From: CAZCAC01 sp964496575
GTDB taxonomy: Bacteria; Planctomycetota; UBA1135; GCA-002686595
Direction: 5' to 3'
DNA length: 64,000 bases
Assembly (NCBI GenBank): GCA_964496575.1
Contig: CAZCAC010000028.1
Coordinates: 1 to 64,000, forward strand
Both the position numbers and the translations under genes were made by a program. Shown here piece by piece: positions 1 to 9,804 of the stretch. The number at the start of each line of letters is the position of its first letter. The stretch's first letter is position 1. The notes below the pieces were generated by a model, which made no database searches, had not been told where the DNA came from, and worked only from the letters and a program-made list of their open reading frames with translations.

Positions 1-60
1 CAGGTGTCACCCATGTGCCCGGACACGGGTGTTACCTATGTACCCGGGCCGGACCCCACG

Positions 61-3000
61 ATGAGACCTACCCTCGCGTTCTCGATCCCCCCCCCCTCGC
101 CCTCCGGATTCCGCTGCTCGCTTCGCCGGCCCGGACTCCTGATCGGGGCGCTGACCGCCGCCCTGGCGGTGACCGGCCACGGCACGCCCCAGACTCCGGA
201 TGACCGGCTGCTCAACGAGCTGGTGGCGGTCCATCCCTACTCCGCGTCGGGATCGATGACCAGCACCGCGAATGGGGACTTCCTCTACGTCGGCGAGGGA
301 GGAGCGATCGCGGCGATCTTCGCTAACCCCGACGATCCACTGTCCGATTACCAGACCCCGCTCTGGCGGGATCAGCTCGGGAGCCTCGGCGTTCTGCCGG
401 TGAAGATGCTGCTCGACCCCGAGGCCGGGGTGCATCCGGGGAGTGATGGGCAGGACATCGACATCCTGTACATCGCCGGTGGACGAGACGGCCTGTGGGC
501 GATGGATGCGAGCGTGAGAGATGACGGGATTCCCAATCAGGCCGTACGGATCGACGACTCGGGAAACGAGACCAATGTCGACACACAGTTCAACCGCAAG
601 TGGTGTAACGACCTCGCGTTCATCACCCTGGGGGAGGGAGCGGGCGAGAAGACCTACCCCCTGGCCCTCTTCGGGAAGACGAACAGCTCCCGACTCAGGA
701 TCTACGAGCTCGATATGGTCCGACAGGCGTTCGATGACGGGCGAGCAGCCGGGCAGGAGTTCGGCCACGAGATCCTCCCCGACAAGGGCCTCCGGCTCGG
801 CAGGCAGCTCGCCATCGGCGCGGCGGGGAACGGCTACAGCTTCGCCTTCGGAATGGACGTCGATGACGAGAACGACGACGTCTACGTCGCGATGGGCTTT
901 CACGGGCTGGGCCGCGTTCACCTGGACCTGAACGATTCGTTGCTCCTGTGGAGCCTCGACTGGGGGCCCTACTTCGGAGACGACAGCGAGTATCGTCACC
1001 AGGTCGGTGAGCTGTACCGCGACGTCGAGGTTTTCAAGGAAGGAGCCCTGGTCACCCGATACTCTCCGATCTTCCTCGACGTGGCCCTGGACCTTCGCGA
1101 GCCAACGGATCGCTGGGTCTACGCCGCGGTCGATCACCTCGGCGTGGTCGGCTTCACCCTGGAGGACACCTGGGACGAGTACATACCGAATCCCGGCTTT
1201 CACCACGAGGGAATCGCCCAGTCCGACGCGCACAGGGATTGGGTCCAGCTGGTCACGGGTACTCCCCCGCAGGATCACATGACCTTCGCCCGCCGGATCG
1301 AGGTCTCCGAACCGAGCTCGGCGCTGGTCGTCACCACCCTCAACGTGCCCTTTCTCGCTCATCCGGGACTCCTGAACATGGGGCGGTCGCTGGGCTGGGA
1401 TCTGGGGAGCCTGGGGGGCTTGCCGCTGGGGGTCCCCTGGGTCGAGCACGGTGTGGGGCACGGCTACACGATCGCGTACGACCTGACCACGAGGAGCTCC
1501 TGGGTCGACTACACGATCCACGCGGCCGGCATTGCGAACATCGGCCGACAGATCTTCGTCCACCCCGAGCAGGCTCCGAACAGCCTTTCGTTCTTCGTCG
1601 GCAGGCACGCCCCCTCGACGGGGCTGACACGCACGGGGGAGATGCCGGGCACCGTGCAGGACCACGAGCTGCACCGGATCGAGTTCCTGAACACCTGGCC
1701 TCCGACCACCCCGCCGGCAAGCCCCGATCGGATCACGATCCGGGAGGGGGTGAATCGGCCGGGGCGCTGGACCTATCGGGCTTCACTGAACAAGGACAAT
1801 CCGCAAGTCCTGGTCACCGGGAGCAACGACGCGGGGCTGCCCGCGGACGGGCCGCTGGTGCTGGATCTCGATGACGCGGCGGGGGCGAGGATCGTCACCA
1901 ACTTCGATTTCGGGCCCGGGGATCCACCGCTCGGTTTTCCAGGGCGGCGGGACGGAACCCACGGAGCTTGCTACGAGCCGCTCGCGGCGGTGGCCAAGAA
2001 CGGATTCGAGTATCGCTTTGCCATTCGCTTCTGCCCGCAGGTTGGAACTCGCTGGCGGTTGTGCAGGTTCGAAGGGGGCGATGACGTCACCAACCCCTCC
2101 ACTACCGACCCTCCATTGGAGGAGAAGGCGATCTTCTTCACCATGCCGGAGGATCAGTTCAAGTCTGTGGGCTACCACTACTACGGGGGGGCGGGGTACA
2201 GCGAGGACTACGCTGCCGAGACTCCGGGCAACTACATCTTCGCCACGGGGAGGGCGACGCCTCAGGGTGTACGTGTGCTCGATCTCGATCAGCTAATCAC
2301 TCTCATAGATGACGACTTGGCCACCACGCACCTGCAGAACTACGATCTAGAGGATCCACTCTGGAACGGGGTCGTGAAGGGTGAGTTCACCACTCACCCC
2401 GAGTTCTGGAATATCCCCGAATGCCGTCTCGGCTCCGGAGGCGCGGACGCTGAGAACTTCCTCTACGACGAGGGAATCGACGACGCGGTGGTGACCTTTC
2501 CCCCTCAATTCATCAAGCTGCCCTCGCAGCCGGTAGGGGGAGATGCCGACACCTGGGTGCTCGCCGTACCCAGCGGTCATGCTGCGTGTGACGACACTCT
2601 CACCTTCTTCAACTCCCACACCACTTGGCGACCGGAAGATCCGTTCCGCAAGGGGAACGGATACAGGAAGCTGATGGTGCGGTTCTTCAACATCAACACT
2701 CCGTCGTTGATCGACAAGGACTACGAAGATGACGAAACGGCATCCAGGAATCTACCAGCATACACGCTTCTTGGGCCAGACCTCGAGAGCGCGACGTACT
2801 TCCTGCGAACTCTGCACCTCGAGATCGAGGAGGCAGACGATCGGTATTTCTGTTTCGTGGCCGATCTTGGCGGCCACATGTACGTCTTCGAGATCACTGA
2901 TCTCCTGACCTGGACTCCAGACCACGGGCCGGGGTTCAAGTCGTACGTTCATTACGGAGCGACGCGCTCACCAACCCCGTTCGAGACCTATGATTCGCTT

Positions 3001-3351
3001 GGCAGTCTGTCCACCAACGAGCCGTGCAACGTCATGGACATCGAGATCGACAAGGTGCACTGGGTAGACGACCTGCACGCCGAACACAACGAGATCTACG
3101 TGTACGTCAGTCTGCTTCGAGCCGGAATTCAAGTCCTCCGTTTCGAGCCCGATGCCGCAGCGGGGCAGCGCCTGGTGCCCGTGGCGCTGATCCAGACTCC
3201 CGGTGAGGCCGGATTCCTCCACCTGTGCAACTCGCCGTACGACCAGGTGATGGACCCCCATGGCCTGGTCGGAGACAGACTGCTGTTCATCGGGGATGTC
3301 ATCGCGGGGATCGGCGTGTACACCTACAACTTCGAGGAGTTTGCTCCGTGA
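61..3351 (+). CDS. Secreted LVIVD-like beta-propeller protein, unknown function
   Basis: The frame stays open to the left edge, with a possible GTG at 4. I chose ATG 61 because it gives a Sec signal: a basic stretch, then a hydrophobic core (LLIGALTAALAV) and a small-residue cleavage region. The mature protein is about 1,060 residues. It contains scattered strand-like units of the type 'ILYIAGGRDGLWAMDA', 'WVYAAVDHLGVVGFTL', 'EIYVYVSLLRAGIQVL' and 'LLFIGDVIAGIGVYTY', which resemble LVIVD-type propeller blades. No catalytic motif is visible. Its stop overlaps the GTG start of the next gene, so the two are translationally coupled and probably act together at the cell surface. Neither shows a link to flagella. 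The fold is an inference from the repeats. Confidence 0.7.
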   Translation: MRPTLAFSIPPPSPSGFRCSLRRPGLLIGALTAALAVTGHGTPQTPDDRLLNELVAVHPYSASGSMTSTANGDFLYVGEGGAIAAIFANPDDPLSDYQTPLWRDQLGSLGVLPVKMLLDPEAGVHPGSDGQDIDILYIAGGRDGLWAMDASVRDDGIPNQAVRIDDSGNETNVDTQFNRKWCNDLAFITLGEGAGEKTYPLALFGKTNSSRLRIYELDMVRQAFDDGRAAGQEFGHEILPDKGLRLGRQLAIGAAGNGYSFAFGMDVDDENDDVYVAMGFHGLGRVHLDLNDSLLLWSLDWGPYFGDDSEYRHQVGELYRDVEVFKEGALVTRYSPIFLDVALDLREPTDRWVYAAVDHLGVVGFTLEDTWDEYIPNPGFHHEGIAQSDAHRDWVQLVTGTPPQDHMTFARRIEVSEPSSALVVTTLNVPFLAHPGLLNMGRSLGWDLGSLGGLPLGVPWVEHGVGHGYTIAYDLTTRSSWVDYTIHAAGIANIGRQIFVHPEQAPNSLSFFVGRHAPSTGLTRTGEMPGTVQDHELHRIEFLNTWPPTTPPASPDRITIREGVNRPGRWTYRASLNKDNPQVLVTGSNDAGLPADGPLVLDLDDAAGARIVTNFDFGPGDPPLGFPGRRDGTHGACYEPLAAVAKNGFEYRFAIRFCPQVGTRWRLCRFEGGDDVTNPSTTDPPLEEKAIFFTMPEDQFKSVGYHYYGGAGYSEDYAAETPGNYIFATGRATPQGVRVLDLDQLITLIDDDLATTHLQNYDLEDPLWNGVVKGEFTTHPEFWNIPECRLGSGGADAENFLYDEGIDDAVVTFPPQFIKLPSQPVGGDADTWVLAVPSGHAACDDTLTFFNSHTTWRPEDPFRKGNGYRKLMVRFFNINTPSLIDKDYEDDETASRNLPAYTLLGPDLESATYFLRTLHLEIEEADDRYFCFVADLGGHMYVFEITDLLTWTPDHGPGFKSYVHYGATRSPTPFETYDSLGSLSTNEPCNVMDIEIDKVHWVDDLHAEHNEIYVYVSLLRAGIQVLRFEPDAAAGQRLVPVALIQTPGEAGFLHLCNSPYDQVMDPHGLVGDRLLFIGDVIAGIGVYTYNFEEFAP

Positions 3352-5060
3352 TCTGGACAGAGCAGCACTTGAGTGGCGTCAAACACATCGCCCTGGGCAT
3401 GCTGGGTGCCATCGTATCGACTTGTTGGTCGGTAGGTGTCGTGGCTTCAGCCCAGGAGGTCCTACACGACCTCGTGGGCAAGCACTCACAGTGGGATACC
3501 TGGATCCGCAAGTTCGCAGTAGTAGGCGATGTCACGGGCGACCATGTTCCCGATTTCATCTACGGTAGCCCGATGCCTCACATGCACCGCGTGCGCTCGG
3601 GAGCGGACTGGTCGACTCTGTCGAGATACCAGAGCACCTACCGACCCGGGTGGCACGATAACCACGGTGTCTGCGTCGCGGGCATCGGGCTCTGGGACGA
3701 TGATGATGTCCCGGACTATGCCGTTGGGGCCCCGAACGCGTTCACCCTGCAATTCTACGAAGGGGCTGTTCGTATCTTCAGTGGAGCCACACACAACCTG
3801 ATCCAGGAGATCACCGAGCATACGCACTACGACCGAATGGGGAGCCGCGTGTTCGGACTCGGGGATCTCGATGGGGACGGCAAGCCGGAGCTCGCCACTA
3901 CGTCCAGCGCTCGTTGGCACGTCCGCATCTACAGCGCTCCGGATGGAGGGCTGTTGCGTGCCCACGAAGGACTGCATGCAATCGAACCCCCGGTGGCACC
4001 CTACGGAGATCTGGATGGAGACGGAGGAATCGACTACCTGATCGGGGAATGGGCCTGGAACCAGAGTATCTCGGGCGGCGGCAGGATCCTGCTCTTCTCC
4101 GGCAGGACCGGTGAGGAGCTGATGTCCATTCCGGGGCGGCGAGAAAGAGAGATGCTGGGGTATTCGGTCACCGCCGCCGGTGACTGGAACGACGATGGGA
4201 TCGAAGACATCGCGGCGGGAGCACCGGGCTCCTGGACCGCTGTGGGCGGTGATAGCTGTGGCGTCTATGTCTTCTCCGGCGTCGATGGATCGCTACTCCG
4301 ATACTTCGATGGGGCCGACTACGCCCACCCCGAGGCTGACTTCGGCCACGCCATAGCCTCCGGCAAGGACCTCAACGGCGACGGCTTCCCCGACCTGGTG
4401 GTCGGCGCTCCGGCGGACGACTGCAACTCTGCCACATGGCGACGCGGCGCGGTGTACGTCATCTCCGGTCGCACCGGAGCGGTCCTCTGGCAGCTCCACG
4501 GCCCCGAGGACTTCGACTACAAGCTCGGTCGGCTCGTCTACCTGATCGACGACCACGACCAGGACGGGCTCGCCGAGTGGGTCGTCTCCGATCCCGCGTA
4601 CGTCCCTCACGCCTGGATAGGCAAGGGGCGGATCACCATCTACCGCGGTGCGATCGGCGACCAGGGCGCGGGCTGCGACACCACCCCAAACTCCGTCGGC
4701 AGCGGCGCGCGCCTCTCTGCCGCCGGGCCGATCAGTCTGCGCTGCAACCTGCTGCGCTTCTCCGTGGAAAGCGCCCCCGCGGGCTCGACAGGGCGCCTCG
4801 TCTACGGCACCCCCGGTGCACCGACCCCCTTCGGCAGCGGGACCCTGTGCATCCAGGGCGCGACACACCGGGCCGCCACCGTGGTCACCGACGCCGCCGG
4901 CACCGCGCAGATACCGATCGACCTCTGGCAGCCCCCTTTCAGCAGTGGCGACGGCATGATCGAGGTCGGGGATACTGTCGCCTTCCAGTTCCTCTACCAG
5001 GACCCAGCTGCAGGGAACCGCAACGCGAGTGACTCGATCGTGATCCGCTTCGTGCCGTGA
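3348..5060 (+). CDS. Secreted seven-FG-GAP beta-propeller protein with planctomycete-type C-terminal domain
   Basis: The start is GTG 3348, whose last two bases lie in the stop codon of the preceding gene. The 570-residue product has an N-terminal hydrophobic export segment around residues 11-33. Seven FG-GAP/calcium-loop units follow near residues 60, 115, 172, 220, 279, 340 and 400, for example LGDLDGDGKPELATTSS and GKDLNGDGFPDLVVGAP. That is the number needed for an integrin-alpha-like seven-bladed propeller. From about residue 443 a separate domain begins (GCDTTPNSVGSGARLSAAG) and ends near 'FQFLYQDPAAG...NASDSIVIRF'. I recognise this domain as a common C-terminal module of large planctomycete secreted proteins. 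Calcium binding and surface location are inferences from the family. Confidence 0.85.
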   Translation: MIWTEQHLSGVKHIALGMLGAIVSTCWSVGVVASAQEVLHDLVGKHSQWDTWIRKFAVVGDVTGDHVPDFIYGSPMPHMHRVRSGADWSTLSRYQSTYRPGWHDNHGVCVAGIGLWDDDDVPDYAVGAPNAFTLQFYEGAVRIFSGATHNLIQEITEHTHYDRMGSRVFGLGDLDGDGKPELATTSSARWHVRIYSAPDGGLLRAHEGLHAIEPPVAPYGDLDGDGGIDYLIGEWAWNQSISGGGRILLFSGRTGEELMSIPGRREREMLGYSVTAAGDWNDDGIEDIAAGAPGSWTAVGGDSCGVYVFSGVDGSLLRYFDGADYAHPEADFGHAIASGKDLNGDGFPDLVVGAPADDCNSATWRRGAVYVISGRTGAVLWQLHGPEDFDYKLGRLVYLIDDHDQDGLAEWVVSDPAYVPHAWIGKGRITIYRGAIGDQGAGCDTTPNSVGSGARLSAAGPISLRCNLLRFSVESAPAGSTGRLVYGTPGAPTPFGSGTLCIQGATHRAATVVTDAAGTAQIPIDLWQPPFSSGDGMIEVGDTVAFQFLYQDPAAGNRNASDSIVIRFVP

Positions 5061-5255
5061 ACGGCATGTCGCCGGGCGTGATTCGCGCGGGAGTGGTCGT
5101 CTCCGACGAGGCGACGCCAGATGGGAAAGGAGTTCCACCAGAGGCCTCGATTTCCACCCATCCAGGAAAGCAGCACCGCGCTCGGAGCGGGGAGAGATCG
5201 GGGCTGGTCGGCCTAATCGGTGGCGCCACAATGACTTCCGACTTCGCCGCGGAGT

Positions 5256-5271
5256 TGGCACCCGGGTTGCT
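5256..5271 (+). promoter_or_regulatory. Sigma-54 (-24/-12) promoter of fliK-flgD-flgE
   Basis: TGGCAC at 5256-5261, a 5-base spacer and TTGCT at 5267-5271 match the RpoN consensus exactly. The invariant GG and GC are ten bases apart. The expected transcript start is near 5282, ahead of fliK. Two NtrC-type activators are encoded in the window. Confidence 0.85.
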
Positions 5272-5397
5272 TCCAGGGCGATCGTGGGAAACTCAGCAAG
5301 TCTCCCTTCCTTGGATCGTATTGGGCGACCGCTCGGCACGGAGCGGTCGCCCTCCGACCCTCTCTCCCGGCACGCGGAGCGGCAGACGGAGTCCCGG

Positions 5398-6414
5398 ATG
5401 CCGGTCGAGCGACTCGCTCGCGAAAAGCGCGCCGGAGGTCGGCGACGGGCCAATCGGGAAGATCGATCCAGGGGCCGCCACGGCCCTCGACCGGAAGAGG
5501 TCCGGGCGGAGCGCCGGCAGGAAGGACAACCCTCCCGCAGGCAGGAGGAAGCGCAAGGTCGCGAGCGCGCCTCGAAGCGAGGTGCGGCCGCGCCGACCAC
5601 CACCGTAGGCGAGACCCGGGCGGACGCGACATCCCGGGGAGCGGCTTTCGCCGAGAGCTTCCGCGCCAGCACCGAACGAATACGACCCGCCGGCGCCCCG
5701 GAGCTCGGCGGGGGCTTCGCTCCGACCTCGAGCACTCCAGGAGCCGAGGCGGACCAGGCACCCTTCGCCGCGCTCGAGTCCCAGCGGAACCCCGCAGCGC
5801 CCGAGGCGCTCGTCGACCGGAGCGGACGCGGTTCGGCCCCCCGCGCGGTGATCGCCGCCGGAACGGGAAGCGCGCGCCCGGGACCCATCCAGCCGGGCGC
5901 GGTCGCGACCCCCGACGGAGCGACCGGCAAGACCTCGACGACCGAGGGGCTCGAGAAGAGCGAGGCCTCGCGCCCCGAGGCGAGCCATCGCTGGGCCGAG
6001 ACCGCCGAAGCCGAGCGCGCCGCCGCGGTGCTGCGCCAGTTCCGGTTGCAGCTCCATCCCGCGCTGAGGGCGGCCACGCTGAGCCTCTCTCCCGCCGAGC
6101 TAGGTCGCATCTCGATCCGCCTCGACGTGAAGGACGCTCGCGTTCGAGCCGCTGTACGCGCGGAGAGCGCCGAGACGCTGAAGATCCTCGAGTATCACCT
6201 GCCGGAACTCGAGGCTTCATTGGCCCAGCAGGGGCTGGAGGTCGACGAGTTCGAGCTCGAGCTCGGCTTCGGCGAGCAGGGTGCGGGTGCCTCGGAGGGA
6301 GGAGAAGGGGCGGCGCCGCACACGGACGCCGCGCCGCCCCTCGACGCACCGATCGATCAGACCCTCCTCGCCCGTGCGCTCGCACAGCAGGTGGGTGTGG
6401 ACATGTACGCCTAG
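5398..6414 (+). CDS. fliK: Flagellar hook-length control protein FliK
   Basis: FliK is secreted during hook assembly, measures hook length and switches export specificity through FlhB. The N-terminal two thirds are basic, Pro/Ala/Glu-rich and low in complexity, as usual. The conserved C-terminal hook domain is seen from about residue 200 ('[19 protein letters not shown]', then '[20 protein letters not shown]'). A GTG at 5284 would extend the frame by 38 codons, but the sigma-54 promoter predicts transcription starting near 5282, leaving no leader. ATG 5398 has GGAG at 5388-5391 with a 6-base spacer, so I prefer it (338 aa). It is first in an operon with flgD and flgE. The family call is firm for the C-terminus; the start is less certain. 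Confidence 0.85.
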   Translation: MPVERLAREKRAGGRRRANREDRSRGRHGPRPEEVRAERRQEGQPSRRQEEAQGRERASKRGAAAPTTTVGETRADATSRGAAFAESFRASTERIRPAGAPELGGGFAPTSSTPGAEADQAPFAALESQRNPAAPEALVDRSGRGSAPRAVIAAGTGSARPGPIQPGAVATPDGATGKTSTTEGLEKSEASRPEASHRWAETAEAERAAAVLRQFRLQLHPALRAATLSLSPAELGRISIRLDVKDARVRAAVRAESAETLKILEYHLPELEASLAQQGLEVDEFELELGFGEQGAGASEGGEGAAPHTDAAPPLDAPIDQTLLARALAQQVGVDMYA

Positions 6415-6430
6415 ACAGAGGAATCGGACA

Positions 6431-6880
6431 ATGGATATCTCAGGCCTCAGCAACTACTACGGATCGAACACCACCGTCGGCGGCACGGCGGAAGCGGAGC
6501 TCGGCAAGGATGCCTTCATGAAGCTCCTGGTGAGTCAGCTCCAGAACCAGGATCCGACGAATCCGCAGTCGAACGAGGACTTCATCGCTCAGCTCGCGCA
6601 GTTCTCCTCGCTCGAGCAGATGCAGAACCTGAACGATTCCATCCTGAGCTTGACCCTCTTGCAGCAGAGCAACGCGCTCATGGCGCAGCTGACCGACAGC
6701 AGCTCGCTGATCGGGCAGACGGTCAACTACATCGACCCGGCGACCGGAGAGACGAACACGGGCGCGGTCGACTCGGTGAAGATCCAGGACGGTCTCGCCG
6801 TGCTGAACATCGGTGGAACGGACGTCCCGCTATTGAACGTCACCGAGATCATCGGTGGTGGAGACTCTCCCGAGGCCTGA
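6431..6880 (+). CDS. flgD: Flagellar hook capping protein FlgD
   Basis: FlgD caps the growing hook and guides FlgE assembly. The 149-residue product shows the signature '[19 protein letters not shown]' and '[19 protein letters not shown]' in its first 70 residues. A short C-terminal beta region follows ('[13 protein letters not shown]'). It is shorter than enterobacterial FlgD (about 230 aa), lacking most of the C-terminal tudor/FnIII part, which is common in other phyla. ATG 6431 lies 16 bases after the fliK stop with a purine-rich AGAGGA upstream. It lies between fliK and flgE, the standard hook order. Confidence 0.95.
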   Translation: MDISGLSNYYGSNTTVGGTAEAELGKDAFMKLLVSQLQNQDPTNPQSNEDFIAQLAQFSSLEQMQNLNDSILSLTLLQQSNALMAQLTDSSSLIGQTVNYIDPATGETNTGAVDSVKIQDGLAVLNIGGTDVPLLNVTEIIGGGDSPEA

Positions 6881-6895
6881 TACCCGCTATCTGTC

Positions 6896-8839
6896 ATGTC
6901 GACCGCGCTATTCACCGCTCTCTCGGCCTTGAAGGCTCACCAGGACTGGATCGACGTCCTCGGTAACAACCTGGCCAACACCAATACGACGGGCTACAAG
7001 ACGTCCACGGCTCGCTTCTCGGATCACTTCTCCCGGACGTTGAAGTACGCCATCGGGCCGAACAATGGCCTCGGCGGGCAGAACCCCTCGCAGATCGGGC
7101 AGGGCGTGGAAGTCGGCTCGATCACGAGGAACCTGGAGCAGGGCGCCCTGACCGATACGGGGCGTACCTTCGACCTGGCGATGCAGGGACACGGCTACTT
7201 CGCGGTCACCGACGGAGCCGAGAACTTCTACACACGAGCCGGGACCTTCGGACTGGACGCGGTTCACAGCCTGGTCGATCTGGTCACCGGCTACGCGGTG
7301 CTCGGCCCCAATGGAGCCCCGGTGGTCGTCGACACGGACTCGCTGTACCCGCCCAAGGTCACCGAAGAAGTCGAGTTCGCGGGCAACCTCCCCGCCGAGG
7401 TGACCGGCCCGCTCGCGGAGGTCCTGACCGGAGCCTCGGGGATGAAGCACGGCTATCCGGCGCAGCTCTCGGGCACCATCGGTGGGCCGATCCCCATCCC
7501 GGCGGGCGAGAACTGGACCATGGAAGTCGTGGTCAACGGCGGCGCACCACAGATCGCGAGTGTCGCTGGAGCGGCGGGCGGAGTGAGCCTCGCCGATATC
7601 GCCACGGCGATCGACAGCCTCAGTGACGTATCCGCCGAGGTCAACGGCTCCGGGTTCGTGGAGATCACCTCGAGCTTCACCGGCAGTGACGTCACCCTGA
7701 AGATCAACCCCGGCGAAGCGGGGAAGGATCTCTCCGCGGCGATCGGTGTGCCGACCACGCTGGTGACCGGTTCGGAGACGTCACTGGAGGCGGGGACGAC
7801 CTTGAACGACCTCCCGGCCAATCTCGCCGACTACGTCGACGGCGACGTCATCAACATCTCCGGTGTCGACACCGACGGAGCGCCGATCAACGCCAGCTTC
7901 CGATTCGGTTCGACCGCGTCGGGATACGACGGCCAGACGGTCGATCAATTCGTCGCCTACATCGACAGCCTCTACGCCTCCGCGGACGTTTCGGTAAACG
8001 CCGCCGGTCAGATCCTGGTGGAAGCGCAAACGGCCGGCGAGAGCGACCTGTTGCTCTCCATCTCCGACAACGTCGGGCAGACCGGTCGGAGCGACTGGTC
8101 GCTGTACGCGACCTCGGTGACGACCGACGGCACCGGTCCCGACACGGTGATCACCTCGACCGAGATCTACGACCCGGCGGGCACTTCTCATACCCTGACC
8201 ATCGAGTATCAGCGTCAGGAAGACCTGACCTGGAACGTCACGCCCCAGCTCCTCGACGGCGCTGGCGAGGTTCTGAGTGGCACGATCACCGGCCTGCAGT
8301 TCGACGAGGACGGCGCGCCGGTGGGACTGGGCGCGGTGGACAACCAGATGACCGTCCAGTTCGAGGGCAGCCCGGGTACCCACGTGATCTCCCTCGATTT
8401 CGGCTCGGACGGACTGCTCAACGGCCTGACACAGTTCGGTGCAGAGGCCGAAGTCTACGTCGCCGGCCAGGACGGCTACGGCGCGGGCGAGCTGGCGAGC
8501 ATGACCGTGGAGCTCGACGGTACGATCAACGGCTACTACACCAACGGCGAGTCGCAGGAGCTGGGCTCGGTCGGGGTCGCCACCTTCGCCAACGAGGAAG
8601 GCCTGAGCTCGGTCGGCGACAACCTCTGGGGGCGCACGCCCAACAGCGGAACGATGATCTTCGGACAGGGCGACATCGGCGCCGCGGGCAAGGTGATCGG
8701 CGGAGCCCTGGAGAACTCCAACGTCGACACCGCCGAGCAGTTCGTGCGCCTGATCGAGGCCCAGCGCGGCTACCAGGCGAGCTCCCGCGTGATCTCCGTC
8801 GAGGATGAAGTCCTGGCGGAGGCGGTGAACCTGATCTGA
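6896..8839 (+). CDS. flgE: Flagellar hook protein FlgE
   Basis: FlgE is the hook subunit. The 647-residue protein starts 'MSTALFTALSALKAHQDWI', with the rod/hook signature 'NNLANTNTTGYKTSTARF' near residue 25. It ends with the axial C-terminal helix 'AEQFVRLIEAQRGYQASSR'. The central 450 residues are much longer than in Salmonella FlgE (402 aa in total) and contain Thr/Ser/Gly/Asp-rich beta domains exposed on the hook surface. Two 'GSDVTLKINPG'-like segments (near residues 260-290 and 370-390) suggest an internal duplicated domain. It begins 15 bases after flgD and is the last gene before a large hairpin. Confidence 0.95.
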   Translation: MSTALFTALSALKAHQDWIDVLGNNLANTNTTGYKTSTARFSDHFSRTLKYAIGPNNGLGGQNPSQIGQGVEVGSITRNLEQGALTDTGRTFDLAMQGHGYFAVTDGAENFYTRAGTFGLDAVHSLVDLVTGYAVLGPNGAPVVVDTDSLYPPKVTEEVEFAGNLPAEVTGPLAEVLTGASGMKHGYPAQLSGTIGGPIPIPAGENWTMEVVVNGGAPQIASVAGAAGGVSLADIATAIDSLSDVSAEVNGSGFVEITSSFTGSDVTLKINPGEAGKDLSAAIGVPTTLVTGSETSLEAGTTLNDLPANLADYVDGDVINISGVDTDGAPINASFRFGSTASGYDGQTVDQFVAYIDSLYASADVSVNAAGQILVEAQTAGESDLLLSISDNVGQTGRSDWSLYATSVTTDGTGPDTVITSTEIYDPAGTSHTLTIEYQRQEDLTWNVTPQLLDGAGEVLSGTITGLQFDEDGAPVGLGAVDNQMTVQFEGSPGTHVISLDFGSDGLLNGLTQFGAEAEVYVAGQDGYGAGELASMTVELDGTINGYYTNGESQELGSVGVATFANEEGLSSVGDNLWGRTPNSGTMIFGQGDIGAAGKVIGGALENSNVDTAEQFVRLIEAQRGYQASSRVISVEDEVLAEAVNLI

Positions 8840-8871
8840 CCCTGCAGCCCCCCACGAGGACCTCCTTCCGG

Positions 8872-8915
8872 GCGGGACTCGCCCCTGGCCATCACCCGGC
8901 CGGGGCGGGTCCCGC
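8872..8915 (+). terminator. Long GC-rich hairpin after flgE
   Basis: An 18-bp stem with one bulged T and one G-T pair: the left arm is 8872-8890, the loop ATCACCC is 8891-8897 and the right arm is 8898-8915. It lies 33 bases after the flgE stop and before the next sigma-54 promoter. There is no T tract, so intrinsic termination is not assured; it may instead stabilise the 3' end. Confidence 0.55.
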
Positions 8916-9038
8916 TCCTCGATGGAGGGTGGAAAGGGCTTCCACCTCGCGAAGAGCTTGCCGGCCGCGAAGCCCCTCCGGCGGACGGAGCCCGGGGCCC
9001 GGGGCGCTTCCTGGGGTCGGGAGAGGCTTCGAGGCACC

Positions 9039-9054
9039 TGGCACCGAGATTGCT
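9039..9054 (+). promoter_or_regulatory. Sigma-54 promoter of the flgF operon
   Basis: TGGCAC 9039-9044, spacer CGAGA, TTGCT 9050-9054: an exact RpoN consensus with ten bases between GG and GC. The predicted transcript start is about 9065, one base before the flgF GTG, so the mRNA would be leaderless or nearly so. Confidence 0.85.
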
Positions 9055-9065
9055 ACCGGGAGGTC

Positions 9066-9767
9066 GTGAACATCGGACTGGAAAGCGGCGTCGCGGCGGC
9101 ACGTTCGGCGGAACGGCAGCTCGAGGCGATCACCAGCAACCTGGCCAACCTGGACACACCCGCCTACAAGCGGCTGAGCACGGGGACGCGGGCCTTTCAG
9201 CTGCCCGGCCGCCAGCCCACCGATTTCGAGATCCGCACTCACGCGAACACCGACTTCGGTCAGGGTGATCTCAAGCACACCTCCAATCCCTACCACGTCG
9301 CCCTCGGCGGGCCGGGATTCTTCGCGGTCGACGGCCCCGAAGGCGAGCTGCTGACCCGCAACGGAGCGTTCCGCGTCGACGAGAAGGGTGCCCTGCTCAG
9401 CCAGGAAGGTCATCCCGTCATCTGGGAAGGCGCCCACACGCCGATCGACGGAACCGGCGAGGCCATCACCATCGACGGCTCGGGAATCGTGAGGCAGGGC
9501 AAGGTGGACGTTGGGCAGCTCCGCCTGACCGACTACACCCAGCCGGAGAAGCTCCAGAAGCTCGGCGCCGGCTACTACGTCGCCACGCCCGGGATGGAGG
9601 AAGTCCCCTGCGCTGCCGTCGTTCACCAGCACACCCTCGAATCCTCCAACGTCGTCGGCATCGACGAGCTGGTGGCGATGGTCGCCATCCAGCGGAGCTT
9701 CGAGTCCGCGCAGAGCGTCATGCGCTTGATCGATCAATCTTACAGCCGGCTCACTGCAGTCCGGTAG
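9066..9767 (+). CDS. flgF: Flagellar proximal rod protein FlgF
   Basis: FlgF forms part of the rod that crosses the periplasm. The 233-residue product has the N-terminal rod signature 'SNLANLDTPAYKRLSTGTR', the middle motif 'VALGGPGFFAVDGPEG...TRNGAFRVDEKG' and the C-terminal axial helix 'VVGIDELVAMVAIQRSFES'. GTG 9066 aligns with the family start, and no in-frame alternative exists before the signature. GGGAGG at 9058-9063 ends only two bases from GTG, too close for normal initiation. The sigma-54 transcript start predicted at about 9065 would also exclude it. It is upstream of flgG and so is called FlgF rather than a second FlgG; the two are close relatives. Confidence 0.88.
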   Translation: MNIGLESGVAAARSAERQLEAITSNLANLDTPAYKRLSTGTRAFQLPGRQPTDFEIRTHANTDFGQGDLKHTSNPYHVALGGPGFFAVDGPEGELLTRNGAFRVDEKGALLSQEGHPVIWEGAHTPIDGTGEAITIDGSGIVRQGKVDVGQLRLTDYTQPEKLQKLGAGYYVATPGMEEVPCAAVVHQHTLESSNVVGIDELVAMVAIQRSFESAQSVMRLIDQSYSRLTAVR

Positions 9768-9804
9768 GTCACCTCTCCCTCTCAGCGAAACCAAGAGATA
9801 AGCA

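Noticed and set aside
5057..5608. A 183-codon plus-strand frame overlapping the fliK promoter and start
   Set aside because: It crosses the sigma-54 promoter and has low-complexity Arg/Pro/Ser composition with no motif.
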